A stretch of 64,000 bases of DNA from Streptomyces violens (GTDB taxonomy: Bacteria; Actinomycetota; Actinomycetes; Streptomycetales; Streptomycetaceae). This document shows, one piece after another, positions 16,484-24,436 of this stretch. The notes under the pieces were generated by a model. That model had not been told where the DNA came from. It did no database searches and saw only the letters and a list, made by a program, of their open reading frames with translations. Position numbers and translations under genes: made by a program. The DNA is taken from the NCBI RefSeq assembly GCF_000717745.1, contig NZ_JOBH01000010.1, positions 124,001 through 188,000 on the forward strand, in the 5' to 3' direction. How positions within the stretch are numbered: the stretch's first letter is position 1; each line of letters begins with the position of its first letter.

Positions 16484-18310
16484 ATGGGGCACTACAAGTC
16501 GAATCTCCGCGACATCGAGTTCAACCTCTTCGAGGTGCTCGGCCGCGACAGCGTGTACGGCACCGGCCCGTTCGCGGAGATGGACGTCGACACCGCCAAG
16601 AGCGTGCTGTCCGAGATCGCCCGGCTGGCCGAGAACGAGCTGGCCGCGTCGTTCGAGGACGCCGACCGGAACCCGCCGGTCTTCGACCCCGAGACCAACA
16701 CCGCGCCGGTCCCGGAGACCTTCAAGAAGAGCTACCAGGCGTACATGGACGCCGAGTGGTGGCGGCTGGGCGTCCCGGAGGAGATCGGCGGCACGACCAC
16801 GCCGCGCTCCCTGCTGTGGGCCTTCGCCGAGTCCATCCTGGGCTCGAACCCGGCCGTGTGGATGTACGCCTCCGGTCCGGCCTTCGCCGGCGTGCTCTTC
16901 GAGGAGGGCACCGAGCAGCAGAAGCACATCGCCAAGGTCGCCACCGAGAAGGGCTGGGGCTCCACGATGGTGCTGACCGAGCCCGACGCGGGTTCGGACG
17001 TCGGCGCCGGCCGGACCAAGGCGGTCCAGCAGGCGGACGGCTCCTGGCACATCGAGGGCGTGAAGCGCTTCATCACCTCGGGTGAGCACGACATGGCGGA
17101 GAACATCCTCCACTACGTGCTGGCGCGCCCCGAGGGCCACGGCCCCGGCACCAAGGGCCTGTCCCTCTTCCTGGTCCCGAAGTACGAGTTCGACTTCGAG
17201 ACCGGCGAGCTGGGCGACCGCAACGGCGTGTACGCCACGAACGTCGAGCACAAGATGGGCCTGAAGGCGTCCAACACCTGCGAGATGACCTTCGGCGACA
17301 AGCACCCCGCCAAGGGCTGGCTCATCGGCGAGAAGCACGACGGCATCCGCCAGATGTTCCGCATCATCGAGTTCGCCCGGATGATGGTCGGCACGAAGGC
17401 CATCGCGACCCTGTCGACCGGCTACCTGAACGCGCTGGAGTACGCCAAGGAGCGTGTGCAGGGCCCGGACCTGGCCGCCTTCACCGACAAGAAGGCGCCG
17501 CGCGTCACGATCACCCACCACCCCGACGTGCGCCGCTCGCTGATGACGCAGAAGGCGTACGCGGAGGGCATGCGCGCCCTGGTGCTCTACACGGCCACCG
17601 TCCAGGACGAGATCCTGATCAAGGAGAGCGCGGGCGAGGACGCCTCGGCCGCGCACGCGCTGAACGACCTGCTGCTGCCGATCGTGAAGGGCTACGGCTC
17701 GGAGAAGTCCTACGAGCAGCTGGCCCAGTCGCTGCAGACCTTCGGCGGCTCCGGCTACCTGCAGGAGTACCCGATCGAGCAGTACATCCGGGACTCCAAG
17801 ATCGACACCCTCTACGAGGGCACCACCGCCATCCAGGGCCAGGACTTCTTCTTCCGGAAGATCGTCCGCAACCAGGGCGCGGCGCTGACCCAGCTCTCGG
17901 AGACCATCAAGAAGTTCCTGGCCGAGGCGGCCGGCGGCGAGGAGCTGGAGGGCGCACGCGGCGAGCTGGCCAAGGCCGCCGCCGACCTGGAGGCGATCGT
18001 CGGCGCGATGCTGACCGATCTCGCCGCCACGGAGAAGGACGTCAAGTCCATCTACAAGGTGGGGCTGAACACCACGCGCCTGCTGATGGCCTCCGGTGAC
18101 GTCGTCATCGGTTACCTGCTGCTCAAGGGCGCCGCGGTGGCCCAGGAGAAGCTTGCGACCGCGTCCTCGAAGGACAAGGCGTTCTACCAGGGCAAGGTCG
18201 CGGCGGCGAAGTTCTTCGCGCACAACGTCCTGCCGGGCGTCGCCGTGCAGCGCGGGCTCGCCGAGTCCGTCGACCAGTCGCTGATGGAGCTGGACGAGGC
18301 GGCGTTCTGA
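16484..18310 (+). CDS. Acyl-CoA dehydrogenase, long (FadE/DUF-extended) type
   Basis: 608 residues, matching the ~600-residue class of FAD-dependent acyl-CoA dehydrogenases that extend the usual ~380-residue core with a C-terminal helical domain. Visible: the N-terminal helical region, [15 protein letters not shown] (FAD/substrate loop), FITSGEHDM, the middle beta domain, [20 protein letters not shown] and [15 protein letters not shown], where the Glu sits at the position of the catalytic base, then the extension. It catalyses the first step of fatty acyl-CoA beta-oxidation. ATG 16484 is preferred over an upstream ATG at 16442 because family homology starts at [15 protein letters not shown]. 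Confidence 0.93.
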   Translation: MGHYKSNLRDIEFNLFEVLGRDSVYGTGPFAEMDVDTAKSVLSEIARLAENELAASFEDADRNPPVFDPETNTAPVPETFKKSYQAYMDAEWWRLGVPEEIGGTTTPRSLLWAFAESILGSNPAVWMYASGPAFAGVLFEEGTEQQKHIAKVATEKGWGSTMVLTEPDAGSDVGAGRTKAVQQADGSWHIEGVKRFITSGEHDMAENILHYVLARPEGHGPGTKGLSLFLVPKYEFDFETGELGDRNGVYATNVEHKMGLKASNTCEMTFGDKHPAKGWLIGEKHDGIRQMFRIIEFARMMVGTKAIATLSTGYLNALEYAKERVQGPDLAAFTDKKAPRVTITHHPDVRRSLMTQKAYAEGMRALVLYTATVQDEILIKESAGEDASAAHALNDLLLPIVKGYGSEKSYEQLAQSLQTFGGSGYLQEYPIEQYIRDSKIDTLYEGTTAIQGQDFFFRKIVRNQGAALTQLSETIKKFLAEAAGGEELEGARGELAKAAADLEAIVGAMLTDLAATEKDVKSIYKVGLNTTRLLMASGDVVIGYLLLKGAAVAQEKLATASSKDKAFYQGKVAAAKFFAHNVLPGVAVQRGLAESVDQSLMELDEAAF

Positions 18311-18343
18311 TCCGCCGCTGAGGCTCGCCTCCGCCTGCCGTTC

Positions 18344-18377
18344 ATGGCCCCGTCCGGACCGTTCCGGGCGGGGCCAT
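18344..18377 (+). terminator. Terminator of acyl-CoA dehydrogenase
   Basis: Nine-bp arms 18344-18352 / 18369-18377 with an inner CCGG/CCGG pairing, 34 bases after the stop. Confidence 0.6.
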
Positions 18378-18382
18378 CGGCG

Positions 18383-18486
18383 GTTCCTGGCCGGGGGCAT
18401 TGCCCGTTCTTGGGCGGGGGCATTGGCCGTTCCTGGGCGGGGGCATTGGCCGGTCTTGGGCGGGGGCATTGGCCGGTCTTGGGCGG
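18383..18486. repeat. 23-bp tandem repeat, about 4.5 copies
   Basis: Units begin at 18383, 18406, 18429, 18452 and 18475 (partial). Each contains TGGGCGGGGGCATTGGCC with one or two substitutions at the 5' edge of the unit. The period is not a multiple of three, so it is not a protein repeat. It lies between the acyl-CoA dehydrogenase terminator and the M18 peptidase gene. Confidence 0.9.
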
Positions 18487-18596
18487 CTCCTGAGTCCCTT
18501 TGAGCACCGGTGTCACACCGGCCACACCTACGCCGGATTCCACTCATCCGTACGGCGCAACACCCACCCGGTGCAACGCGTCCTTATGCTGAATCC

Positions 18597-19889
18597 ATGA
18601 GCACATCTGTCCGCTTCGATCGCGGCCACACCGACGACCTGATGTCCTTCCTCGCCGCGAGCCCGTCGCCGTACCACGCGGTGGCGAACGCGGCCGCCCG
18701 GCTGGAGAAGGCCGGCTTCCGGCAGGTCGTCGAGACCGACGCCTGGGACGGCGAGGCGGGCGGAAGGTACGTGCTCCGCGGCGGCGCCCTGATCGCCTGG
18801 TACGTCCCCGAGGGCGCGACCCCGGCGACGCCCTTCCGCATCGTCGGCGCACACACCGACTCCCCGAACCTCCGCGTGAAGCCGATCCCGGACACGGGGG
18901 CGCGCGGCTGGCGGCAGATCGCGGTCGAGATCTACGGCGGCACGCTGCTCAACACCTGGCTCGACCGGGACCTGGGCCTGTCCGGGCGCCTGACGCTGCG
19001 GGACGGCAGCCACCGGCTGGTCAACGTCGACCGGCCGCTGCTGCGCGTGCCGCAGCTCGCCGTGCACCTGGACCGGTCGGTCAACGCCGACGGCCTCAAG
19101 CTCGACAAGCAGCGGCACATGACGCCGATCTGGGGCCTGGGCGAGGTCCAGGAGGGCGGCCTGATCTCCTTCGTCGAGGAGGAGGCGGGGCTCGCCGCCG
19201 GTGACGTGCGCGGCTGGGACCTGATGGTGCACAGCGTCGAGCCGCCCGCCTACCTGGGCCGGGACCAGGAGCTGGTCGCCGGGCCGCGGATGGACAACCT
19301 CCTCTCCGTGCACGCCGGTACGGCCGCGCTCGCCGCCGCCTCCGCACAGGACGGCCTGTCCTGCATCCCGGTGCTGGCCGCCTTCGACCACGAGGAGAAC
19401 GGCAGCCAGTCCGACACCGGCGCCGACGGCCCGCTGCTGGGCACCGTGCTGGAGCGTTCGGTCTTCGCGCGCGGCGGCAGTTACGAGGACCGGGCGCGTG
19501 CCTTCGCCGGCACGGTCTGCCTGTCCTCCGACACCGGCCACGCCGTCCACCCCAACTACACCGAACGGCACGAGCCGGGCCACCACCCGCTGCCCAACGG
19601 CGGCCCGATCCTGAAGGTCAACGTCAACCAGCGGTACGCCACCGACGGCGGCGGCCGCGCGGTCTTCGCCGACGCCTGCGAGCGGGCCGGTGTGCCGTGG
19701 CAGAACTTCGTCTCGAACAACTCCATGCCGTGCGGCACGACGATCGGCCCGATCACCGCCGCCCGGCACGGCATCACCACCGTCGACATCGGTGTCGCGA
19801 TCCTCTCGATGCACTCGGCGCGCGAGCTGTGCGGCGCCGAAGACCCGCATCTGCTGGCCGCGGCCCTGACAGCCTTCCTGGAGGGCTGA
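18597..19889 (+). CDS. M18 family aminopeptidase
   Basis: A 430-residue zinc aminopeptidase of the aspartyl aminopeptidase (ApeB/DNPEP) family, releasing N-terminal acidic residues from peptides. Metal and catalytic motifs seen: GAHTDSPNLRVKP (His, Asp), AGPRMDNLLS (bridging Asp), FDHEENGS (general-base Glu) and SSDTGHAVHPNY (Asp). The cytoplasmic enzyme forms a large tetrahedral dodecamer in known members. ATG 18597 fits homology. The downstream SARP-type gene starts one base after the stop codon, so the two are cotranscribed and probably translationally coupled. Confidence 0.93.
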   Translation: MSTSVRFDRGHTDDLMSFLAASPSPYHAVANAAARLEKAGFRQVVETDAWDGEAGGRYVLRGGALIAWYVPEGATPATPFRIVGAHTDSPNLRVKPIPDTGARGWRQIAVEIYGGTLLNTWLDRDLGLSGRLTLRDGSHRLVNVDRPLLRVPQLAVHLDRSVNADGLKLDKQRHMTPIWGLGEVQEGGLISFVEEEAGLAAGDVRGWDLMVHSVEPPAYLGRDQELVAGPRMDNLLSVHAGTAALAAASAQDGLSCIPVLAAFDHEENGSQSDTGADGPLLGTVLERSVFARGGSYEDRARAFAGTVCLSSDTGHAVHPNYTERHEPGHHPLPNGGPILKVNVNQRYATDGGGRAVFADACERAGVPWQNFVSNNSMPCGTTIGPITAARHGITTVDIGVAILSMHSARELCGAEDPHLLAAALTAFLEG

Positions 19890-19890
19890 G

Positions 19891-21828
19891 TTGGAGTTCT
19901 CCCTGCTGGGTCCGGTCAGCGTCACCACCGCCGCGGGCGAACTCGCGCTCGGACCCGCCAAGCGGCGCAGCGTGCTCGCGCTGCTGCTCCTGCGGCCCAA
20001 CACCACCGTCCCGCTGGATCAGTTGATCGACTCCCTGTGGGAGGACGAGCCGCCGGAGCACGCCCGCACGGTCGTGCAGGGACATGTGTCGCGGCTGCGC
20101 GCCACGCTCGCGGCGGCCGGCGCCGAGGCGTACGGCGTGGAGCTGGCCACGCACGGCTCGGCGTATCTGCTGCGGCTCCCCGAGGAGCTGATCGACGCGC
20201 ACCGCTTTGGTGAACTGGTTTCGCTGGCCCGACCCGAGGCGGCCCCGGCCGACGCCGTGCCGCTGCTGCGGGAGGCGCTCGGGCTGTGGCGCGGTCCCGC
20301 GCTGACCGGCACGGTCACCAGTCCGCCGTTCGCCGCCGCCACGCACGCGCTGGACGAGCGGCGGCTGACGGCGGTGGAGGCGCTGGCCCGCGCGCACAGC
20401 GCACTGGGCGAGCACGAGCAGGCCGCGTCCGTGCTCTACACCGCCGCGGTGCAGCATCCGCTGCGGGAGGGGCTGATCGCCGCCCTGATGCGGGCGCTGT
20501 TCCGCACGGGGCGCCAGTCGGACGCGCTTGACTGGTACCACCGCACCCGGCGGCTGCTGAACGAGGAGCTGGGCGTCGATCCGGGCGCGCGGCTGCGCGG
20601 GGCGTACGAGGAGATCCTGCGGGCGGAGGAGGCGACGCCGGGCACCGGCACGGTACCGGCAGCCCGTACGGCGGGCGGGCCGGGCGCTCCTGATGCCGGG
20701 ACCGCTGCGGACGGCGGTGCCGAACCCCCGGCTGCGGCGGTTTCACGTGAAACCGGGCCGTCCGGCGTCGGCCCGGACGGTGGCGCGGGTACGGGCCCTG
20801 TCCCGCCCCGGCTGCTGCCTCGGCCACCCGCCCGCTTCCTCGGCCGCGGAGCGGCGCTGGAGCGGCTCACCGCTGCGCTGACCGGCGACTCCGGCCCGGA
20901 GAGCGACAGCCCGCTGGCGGTCGTGACCGGACCGGCCGGGGTCGGCAAGACCGCGTGCGCCGTGCAGTGGGCACACCAGCACGCCGCCGACTTCCCCGAC
21001 GGGCAGCTCTTCGCCGACCTGCGCGGTTTCGGCGAGGGCGACGCGGCCGAACCGGCCGCCGTACTGCGCTTCTTCCTCACCGCGCTGGGGACGCCGGAGC
21101 ACGCCGTGCCGTCCTCCGCGACGGCCGCGTCCGCGCTGTACCGCTCGCTGGTCGCGGACCGCCGGCTGCTGGTCGTACTGGACAACGCCGGCAGCTCGGC
21201 GCAGGTACGGCCGCTGCTGCCCGGCGGCCCCGGCTGCGCCACGATCGTGACCAGCCGGAGCAGGCTGGACGGTCTGGTGGCCACCGACTGCGCCCGGCCG
21301 GTGGGGCTGCAGGTGTTCGGCGTACCGGAGGGCGTGGCGCTGCTGGGCGCGATGCTCGGCGCCGAGCGGGTGGACGAGGACCCGGAGGCCGCCCGCGAGC
21401 TGGTCGAACTGTGCGACGGGCTGCCGCTGGCGCTGCGTGCCGCGGTCGCCCAGCTGACCGCCCGGCCGCGCTGGCGGCTGGCCCGGCTGGCGGCCGCGCT
21501 GCGCGACGAGCGGCGCCGGCTGTCGCTGCTCTCCGCGGAGGACACCGGGATCGCCTCGGCGCTGCGGATGTCCGTGGCCCGGCTCTCGGCGGACGACGCA
21601 CGGCTGCTGAGCGCGCTGGCGACCAGTACGGACGGGCAGCTGAACGCCTCGGCGGCGGCCGCGCTGGCCGGCTCGGACCTGGAGCACACCCAGGACGGGC
21701 TGGACCGGCTCGCCGAGATGCATCTGGTCGACGAGAAGGCCACGGACGTCTACACGATCAGCACGCTGACCCAGCTCTTCGCCAGGGACGGGACGGGAGA
21801 GCCGGAAGAGCCGGAACCGCACAACTGA
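19891..21828 (+). CDS. SARP/BTAD-type regulator with NB-ARC ATPase domain
   Basis: A 645-residue AfsR-like regulator. An OmpR-type winged helix (about 1-95; GPAKRRSVLALLLLRPN, TVVQGHVSRLRATL) precedes a bacterial transcriptional activation domain (about 100-245), a Pro/Ala linker carrying a parS site, and an NB-ARC ATPase (about 315-560) with Walker A GPAGVGKT at 347-354 and GLPLALR. The C-terminus is shorter than in AfsR, with no TPR block. Members activate secondary metabolism or stress genes after ligand or kinase input; targets here are unknown. TTG start with SD GGAGGG inside the end of the peptidase gene. Confidence 0.9.
   Translation: MEFSLLGPVSVTTAAGELALGPAKRRSVLALLLLRPNTTVPLDQLIDSLWEDEPPEHARTVVQGHVSRLRATLAAAGAEAYGVELATHGSAYLLRLPEELIDAHRFGELVSLARPEAAPADAVPLLREALGLWRGPALTGTVTSPPFAAATHALDERRLTAVEALARAHSALGEHEQAASVLYTAAVQHPLREGLIAALMRALFRTGRQSDALDWYHRTRRLLNEELGVDPGARLRGAYEEILRAEEATPGTGTVPAARTAGGPGAPDAGTAADGGAEPPAAAVSRETGPSGVGPDGGAGTGPVPPRLLPRPPARFLGRGAALERLTAALTGDSGPESDSPLAVVTGPAGVGKTACAVQWAHQHAADFPDGQLFADLRGFGEGDAAEPAAVLRFFLTALGTPEHAVPSSATAASALYRSLVADRRLLVVLDNAGSSAQVRPLLPGGPGCATIVTSRSRLDGLVATDCARPVGLQVFGVPEGVALLGAMLGAERVDEDPEAARELVELCDGLPLALRAAVAQLTARPRWRLARLAAALRDERRRLSLLSAEDTGIASALRMSVARLSADDARLLSALATSTDGQLNASAAAALAGSDLEHTQDGLDRLAEMHLVDEKATDVYTISTLTQLFARDGTGEPEEPEPHN
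20740..20753. other. parS site inside SARP-type gene
   Basis: Perfect GTTTCACGTGAAAC, codon-aligned so that it reads Val-Ser-Arg-Glu-Thr at residues 284-288, in the linker between the BTAD and NB-ARC domains. Confidence 0.85.
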
Positions 21829-21931
21829 GGTACGGCGCTTCTGGATTGGCGGGCGGCTGATTGACGCCTCCGCGTCCGGGTACTCGGCGCGGGACCCGCC
21901 CGGAACCGCCGATCCAGAGGAGGCGCACATC

Positions 21932-22159
21932 ATGGGCATCGGCTGGTGCATCGGTCTGCTCGCCGCCGGAGGAATCCTGACCTTCGCGGTGGACTGGCAG
22001 ATGGCCGGGGTCAACCTCGATCTCGTGGGCCTGATCCTGATGGCGGTCGGCATCATCGGTATCGCCGCTTACGTCAGCATCTTCAAGCGGCGGCGCATGC
22101 AGCCACCGCCGCCCGCAGCGCCCGTGATCGAGGAGACCCACCGGCACGGCTACGAGTGA
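21932..22159 (+). CDS. DUF6458 family small membrane protein
   Basis: 75 residues with two transmembrane segments: IGWCIGLLAAGGILTFAV (3-20) and LVGLILMAVGIIGIAAYVSI, then a basic KRRR stop-transfer and a Pro-rich tail. It matches the short actinobacterial DUF6458 family (N-terminal MGIGWCIGLLAAGGIL), of unknown function. SD GAGGAGG is very strong. It stands alone with its own terminator. Confidence 0.85.
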   Translation: MGIGWCIGLLAAGGILTFAVDWQMAGVNLDLVGLILMAVGIIGIAAYVSIFKRRRMQPPPPAAPVIEETHRHGYE

Positions 22160-22503
22160 AATAGCCACCGCTCTCCGACCATCTGCGACCGGACCGGAGA
22201 ACGAAGACCGGACCCCAATGACTTGAAGGGGCGCCCGCGCGAGGACCGCGCGGGCGCCCCTTCTGTGTGCCCGCACGTCCCGTCATGTCCCGCACCCGGC
22301 CGGCCGGCGTCCCGCGCGCACCGTCCCACGCCCACGTCCCAGCAGGTCGGCGCCGCTCCCGGGACGTCCCGGCGGACGGGATGTCCCATGGGACAGCACA
22401 GCCCCGGATTCCCCCTGTGCCCCGCCCAATGATGGATCTCGTCGCCGAGGCGGCCGGTCGGCACAACGCCCCGGCGGCCTCCGTCAAACGAGGGGAATCC
22501 ACC
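22160..22503. other. Non-coding stretch: terminator plus GTCCC-rich region
   Basis: About 340 bases without a convincing gene. It contains the terminator at 22228-22260, then at 22277-22394 seven GTCCC pentamers and two GGGAC forms, including the palindromes GGGACGTCCC (22361-22370) and GTCCCATGGGAC (22383-22394). These may be binding sites for control of the downstream lipoprotein gene. Confidence 0.4.
22228..22260 (+). terminator. Terminator of DUF6458 gene
   Basis: Perfect 14-bp GC stem (22228-22241 / 22247-22260), 5-nt loop, followed by TTCTGT. Confidence 0.8.
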
Positions 22504-23487
22504 ATGTCGCAGACCGACGACACCATGTTCCGCACGACTTCCAGCACCCGGGCACCGGCCCGAACGCCCCGCAGGAAGGCGCTCCGCAGGGTCCTCCCCG
22601 CGATCGCCGCGGCGGGCATCGGCATCTCCGGCATCACGGCCTGCTCGGGCGGTGACGCCAAGGCGGACACCGGCACCAAGGCCGCCGCGCAGACCACCGT
22701 CGAGGCGCGGGACACCAAGGCGGACCTGAAGACACAGGGCGGGACGGCCGCCACCATCAAGAAGACCGCGGCCGGCAGCACCTTCCCGACCTGGGGGACG
22801 CGCTGGGTGGTGCACGCCACGCCGGACACGAACTCACCGTCCGTCGGCATGATCAACAAGGACGCGCCGGGTCAGGACAAGATCACGGCCGACTACCAGG
22901 TCAACACGGGCAAGAAGGTCTGCGAAGGCAGCTCCTGCTCGACCTACATGGCACACATCACCGGCCCGGTGACCGGCTTCCTCAGCGTCGTCGCGGTCGA
23001 CATCCCGCAGGACTCGCTGCCGGGCGTGCCCGTGCAGGGCGGCCCGCCGCCGGCCCCGGCGCCCGGCGGCACCCGCGGCGAGGCGCTGCAGCGCGCGGCC
23101 ACCTGGCTGACCGCCAACAACGGTGCGCAGGTGCCCTACAGCCAGGCAAAGAACTGGAAGGACGGCTACCGCCAGGACTGCTCCGGCTATGTCTCCATGG
23201 CGCTGAACCTGGGCGCCCCGGGCACGAACACCGTGGGACTCACCAGCTCGAAGATCACCCGGCCGATCGCCGTCAACGAGCTGAAGCCCGGTGACCTGCT
23301 CATCGACGCGGCCGGTGACAGCAACACCCGGCACGTCGTGATGTTCGAGAAGTGGGACAACCCCGCGCACACCTCCTACACCGCGTACGAGCAGCGCGGC
23401 GGCCACGGCACGGACCACCGGTCCCTCACCTACGGGCTCAACGGCGGCGAGTTCAAGCCCTACCGCCCCGTGAAGTTCACGGACTGA
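22504..23487 (+). CDS. Lipoprotein with NlpC/P60-like C-terminal domain
   Basis: 327 residues. A basic N-region (RRKALRR) and hydrophobic core end in the lipobox GITAC with Cys47, predicting a membrane-anchored lipoprotein. The middle (about 95-180) resembles an SH3-like segment; after a Pro-rich hinge, the C-terminal domain shows QDCSGYVSMAL with Cys226 as nucleophile, and RHVVMF with His277, as in NlpC/P60-type cysteine peptidases that cut peptidoglycan stem peptides. The spacing fits, but overall similarity to canonical P60 is modest, so an amidase-like role is inferred. ATG has SD GAGGGG. A terminator follows. Confidence 0.8.
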   Translation: MSQTDDTMFRTTSSTRAPARTPRRKALRRVLPAIAAAGIGISGITACSGGDAKADTGTKAAAQTTVEARDTKADLKTQGGTAATIKKTAAGSTFPTWGTRWVVHATPDTNSPSVGMINKDAPGQDKITADYQVNTGKKVCEGSSCSTYMAHITGPVTGFLSVVAVDIPQDSLPGVPVQGGPPPAPAPGGTRGEALQRAATWLTANNGAQVPYSQAKNWKDGYRQDCSGYVSMALNLGAPGTNTVGLTSSKITRPIAVNELKPGDLLIDAAGDSNTRHVVMFEKWDNPAHTSYTAYEQRGGHGTDHRSLTYGLNGGEFKPYRPVKFTD

Positions 23488-23512
23488 TCCGGGCAGTTTC
23501 CGGATCCTGTAA

Positions 23513-23553
23513 CGAGAGGCACTTCCGCCGCAGGGGAGCGGAAGTGCCTCTCG
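23513..23553 (+). terminator. Terminator of lipoprotein gene
   Basis: Perfect 16-bp stem 23513-23528 / 23538-23553 with a 9-nt loop. Confidence 0.8.
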
Positions 23554-23578
23554 CGGTGCGTACCGCGGCTGTGCTGGA

Positions 23579-24418
23579 ATGCCGTGCGTGCATGGGAAAC
23601 CGAACCGCGCCACCAGCCCCCGCCGTAAGCCCCTCGCGCCCCTGCCCGACCAACTCGCCGGACCGATACGCGACTTCGTGACCGGGCTGCGGCACATGCA
23701 TGGCGAGCTGGGCCTCAGCCTGAAGGAGCTGGAAGGCAGACTCCCGGCCAGCAGATCGTCCCTGTCCCGCTACCTACGGGGCCAGAGCCTGCCCGACGAA
23801 CGGCTGTTGGTGCAGTGGTGCAAGCTCTCCTTCACCGGCGAGGACCGGCTTCCGGAGCTGGTACGGCTGCTGCATCGCGCCAACGAAGCAGCGGCGGCGG
23901 GTGGTTCGGTGAGCACGGAGGTGCCTGGCGGCGCACCGGAACGGCCGCCGAAATCGGCCCTCCGGCTGAAGCCGGTCCTCGTGGGCGCGGCGACGGCTGC
24001 GGTGCTCGCGGTGGCAGCCGTCGTGACGTGGGGGCTGATCGACGACAACGACGCATCGGGCAAGGGTGTTTCACGTGAAACAGGCCCGGCCGCCAAGAAC
24101 CACGAGACCGAGCGCATCACCATCCACAACATCGAGAAGGCGTGCCGGGACAGCCACAGCAGGGAGTGCGCCCTCGGCCTCGCGCTCGACCCGTACGTGC
24201 CCTACCGGCCGTCCAATATCGGTGGCCGGGCCTGGCACGGCGACCGACTGACCGCCTCGTGTCGCATCGCCAACGGCGTCACTGTCACCGACGAGGCCGG
24301 CGGCCACAGCAGCATCTGGTACGAGGTCCGCAAGGACGGCAAGAAGCTGTGGGTGCCCGGCATCCGGATCGAGCCCGACCAGCTGCAGTACTCCTCGCTC
24401 CGCAACTGCCCGGACTGA
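23579..24418 (+). CDS. Membrane-anchored XRE-type HTH protein
   Basis: 279 residues. An N-terminal helix-turn-helix (about 35-82; LSLKELEGRLPASRSSLSRYLRGQSLP), a linker, a single transmembrane segment at about 132-154 (PVLVGAATAAVLAVAAVVTWGLI) and a C-terminal domain, probably extracytoplasmic, with three Cys. Such cytoplasmic HTH plus external sensor proteins are common in Streptomyces and may link envelope state to DNA binding; the ligand is unknown. GTG 23588 is an alternative start. The segment just after the membrane span carries a parS site read as VSRET. Confidence 0.75.
   Translation: MPCVHGKPNRATSPRRKPLAPLPDQLAGPIRDFVTGLRHMHGELGLSLKELEGRLPASRSSLSRYLRGQSLPDERLLVQWCKLSFTGEDRLPELVRLLHRANEAAAAGGSVSTEVPGGAPERPPKSALRLKPVLVGAATAAVLAVAAVVTWGLIDDNDASGKGVSRETGPAAKNHETERITIHNIEKACRDSHSRECALGLALDPYVPYRPSNIGGRAWHGDRLTASCRIANGVTVTDEAGGHSSIWYEVRKDGKKLWVPGIRIEPDQLQYSSLRNCPD
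24068..24081. other. parS site inside HTH protein gene
   Basis: Perfect GTTTCACGTGAAAC, codon-aligned as Val-Ser-Arg-Glu-Thr starting at residue 164, just after the transmembrane segment. Confidence 0.85.
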
Positions 24419-24436
24419 TCCACTACCGCCGGCTGA

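Noticed and set aside
18383..18486. Tandem repeat as a CRISPR array
   Set aside because: Units are contiguous with no unique spacers and no cas genes nearby.
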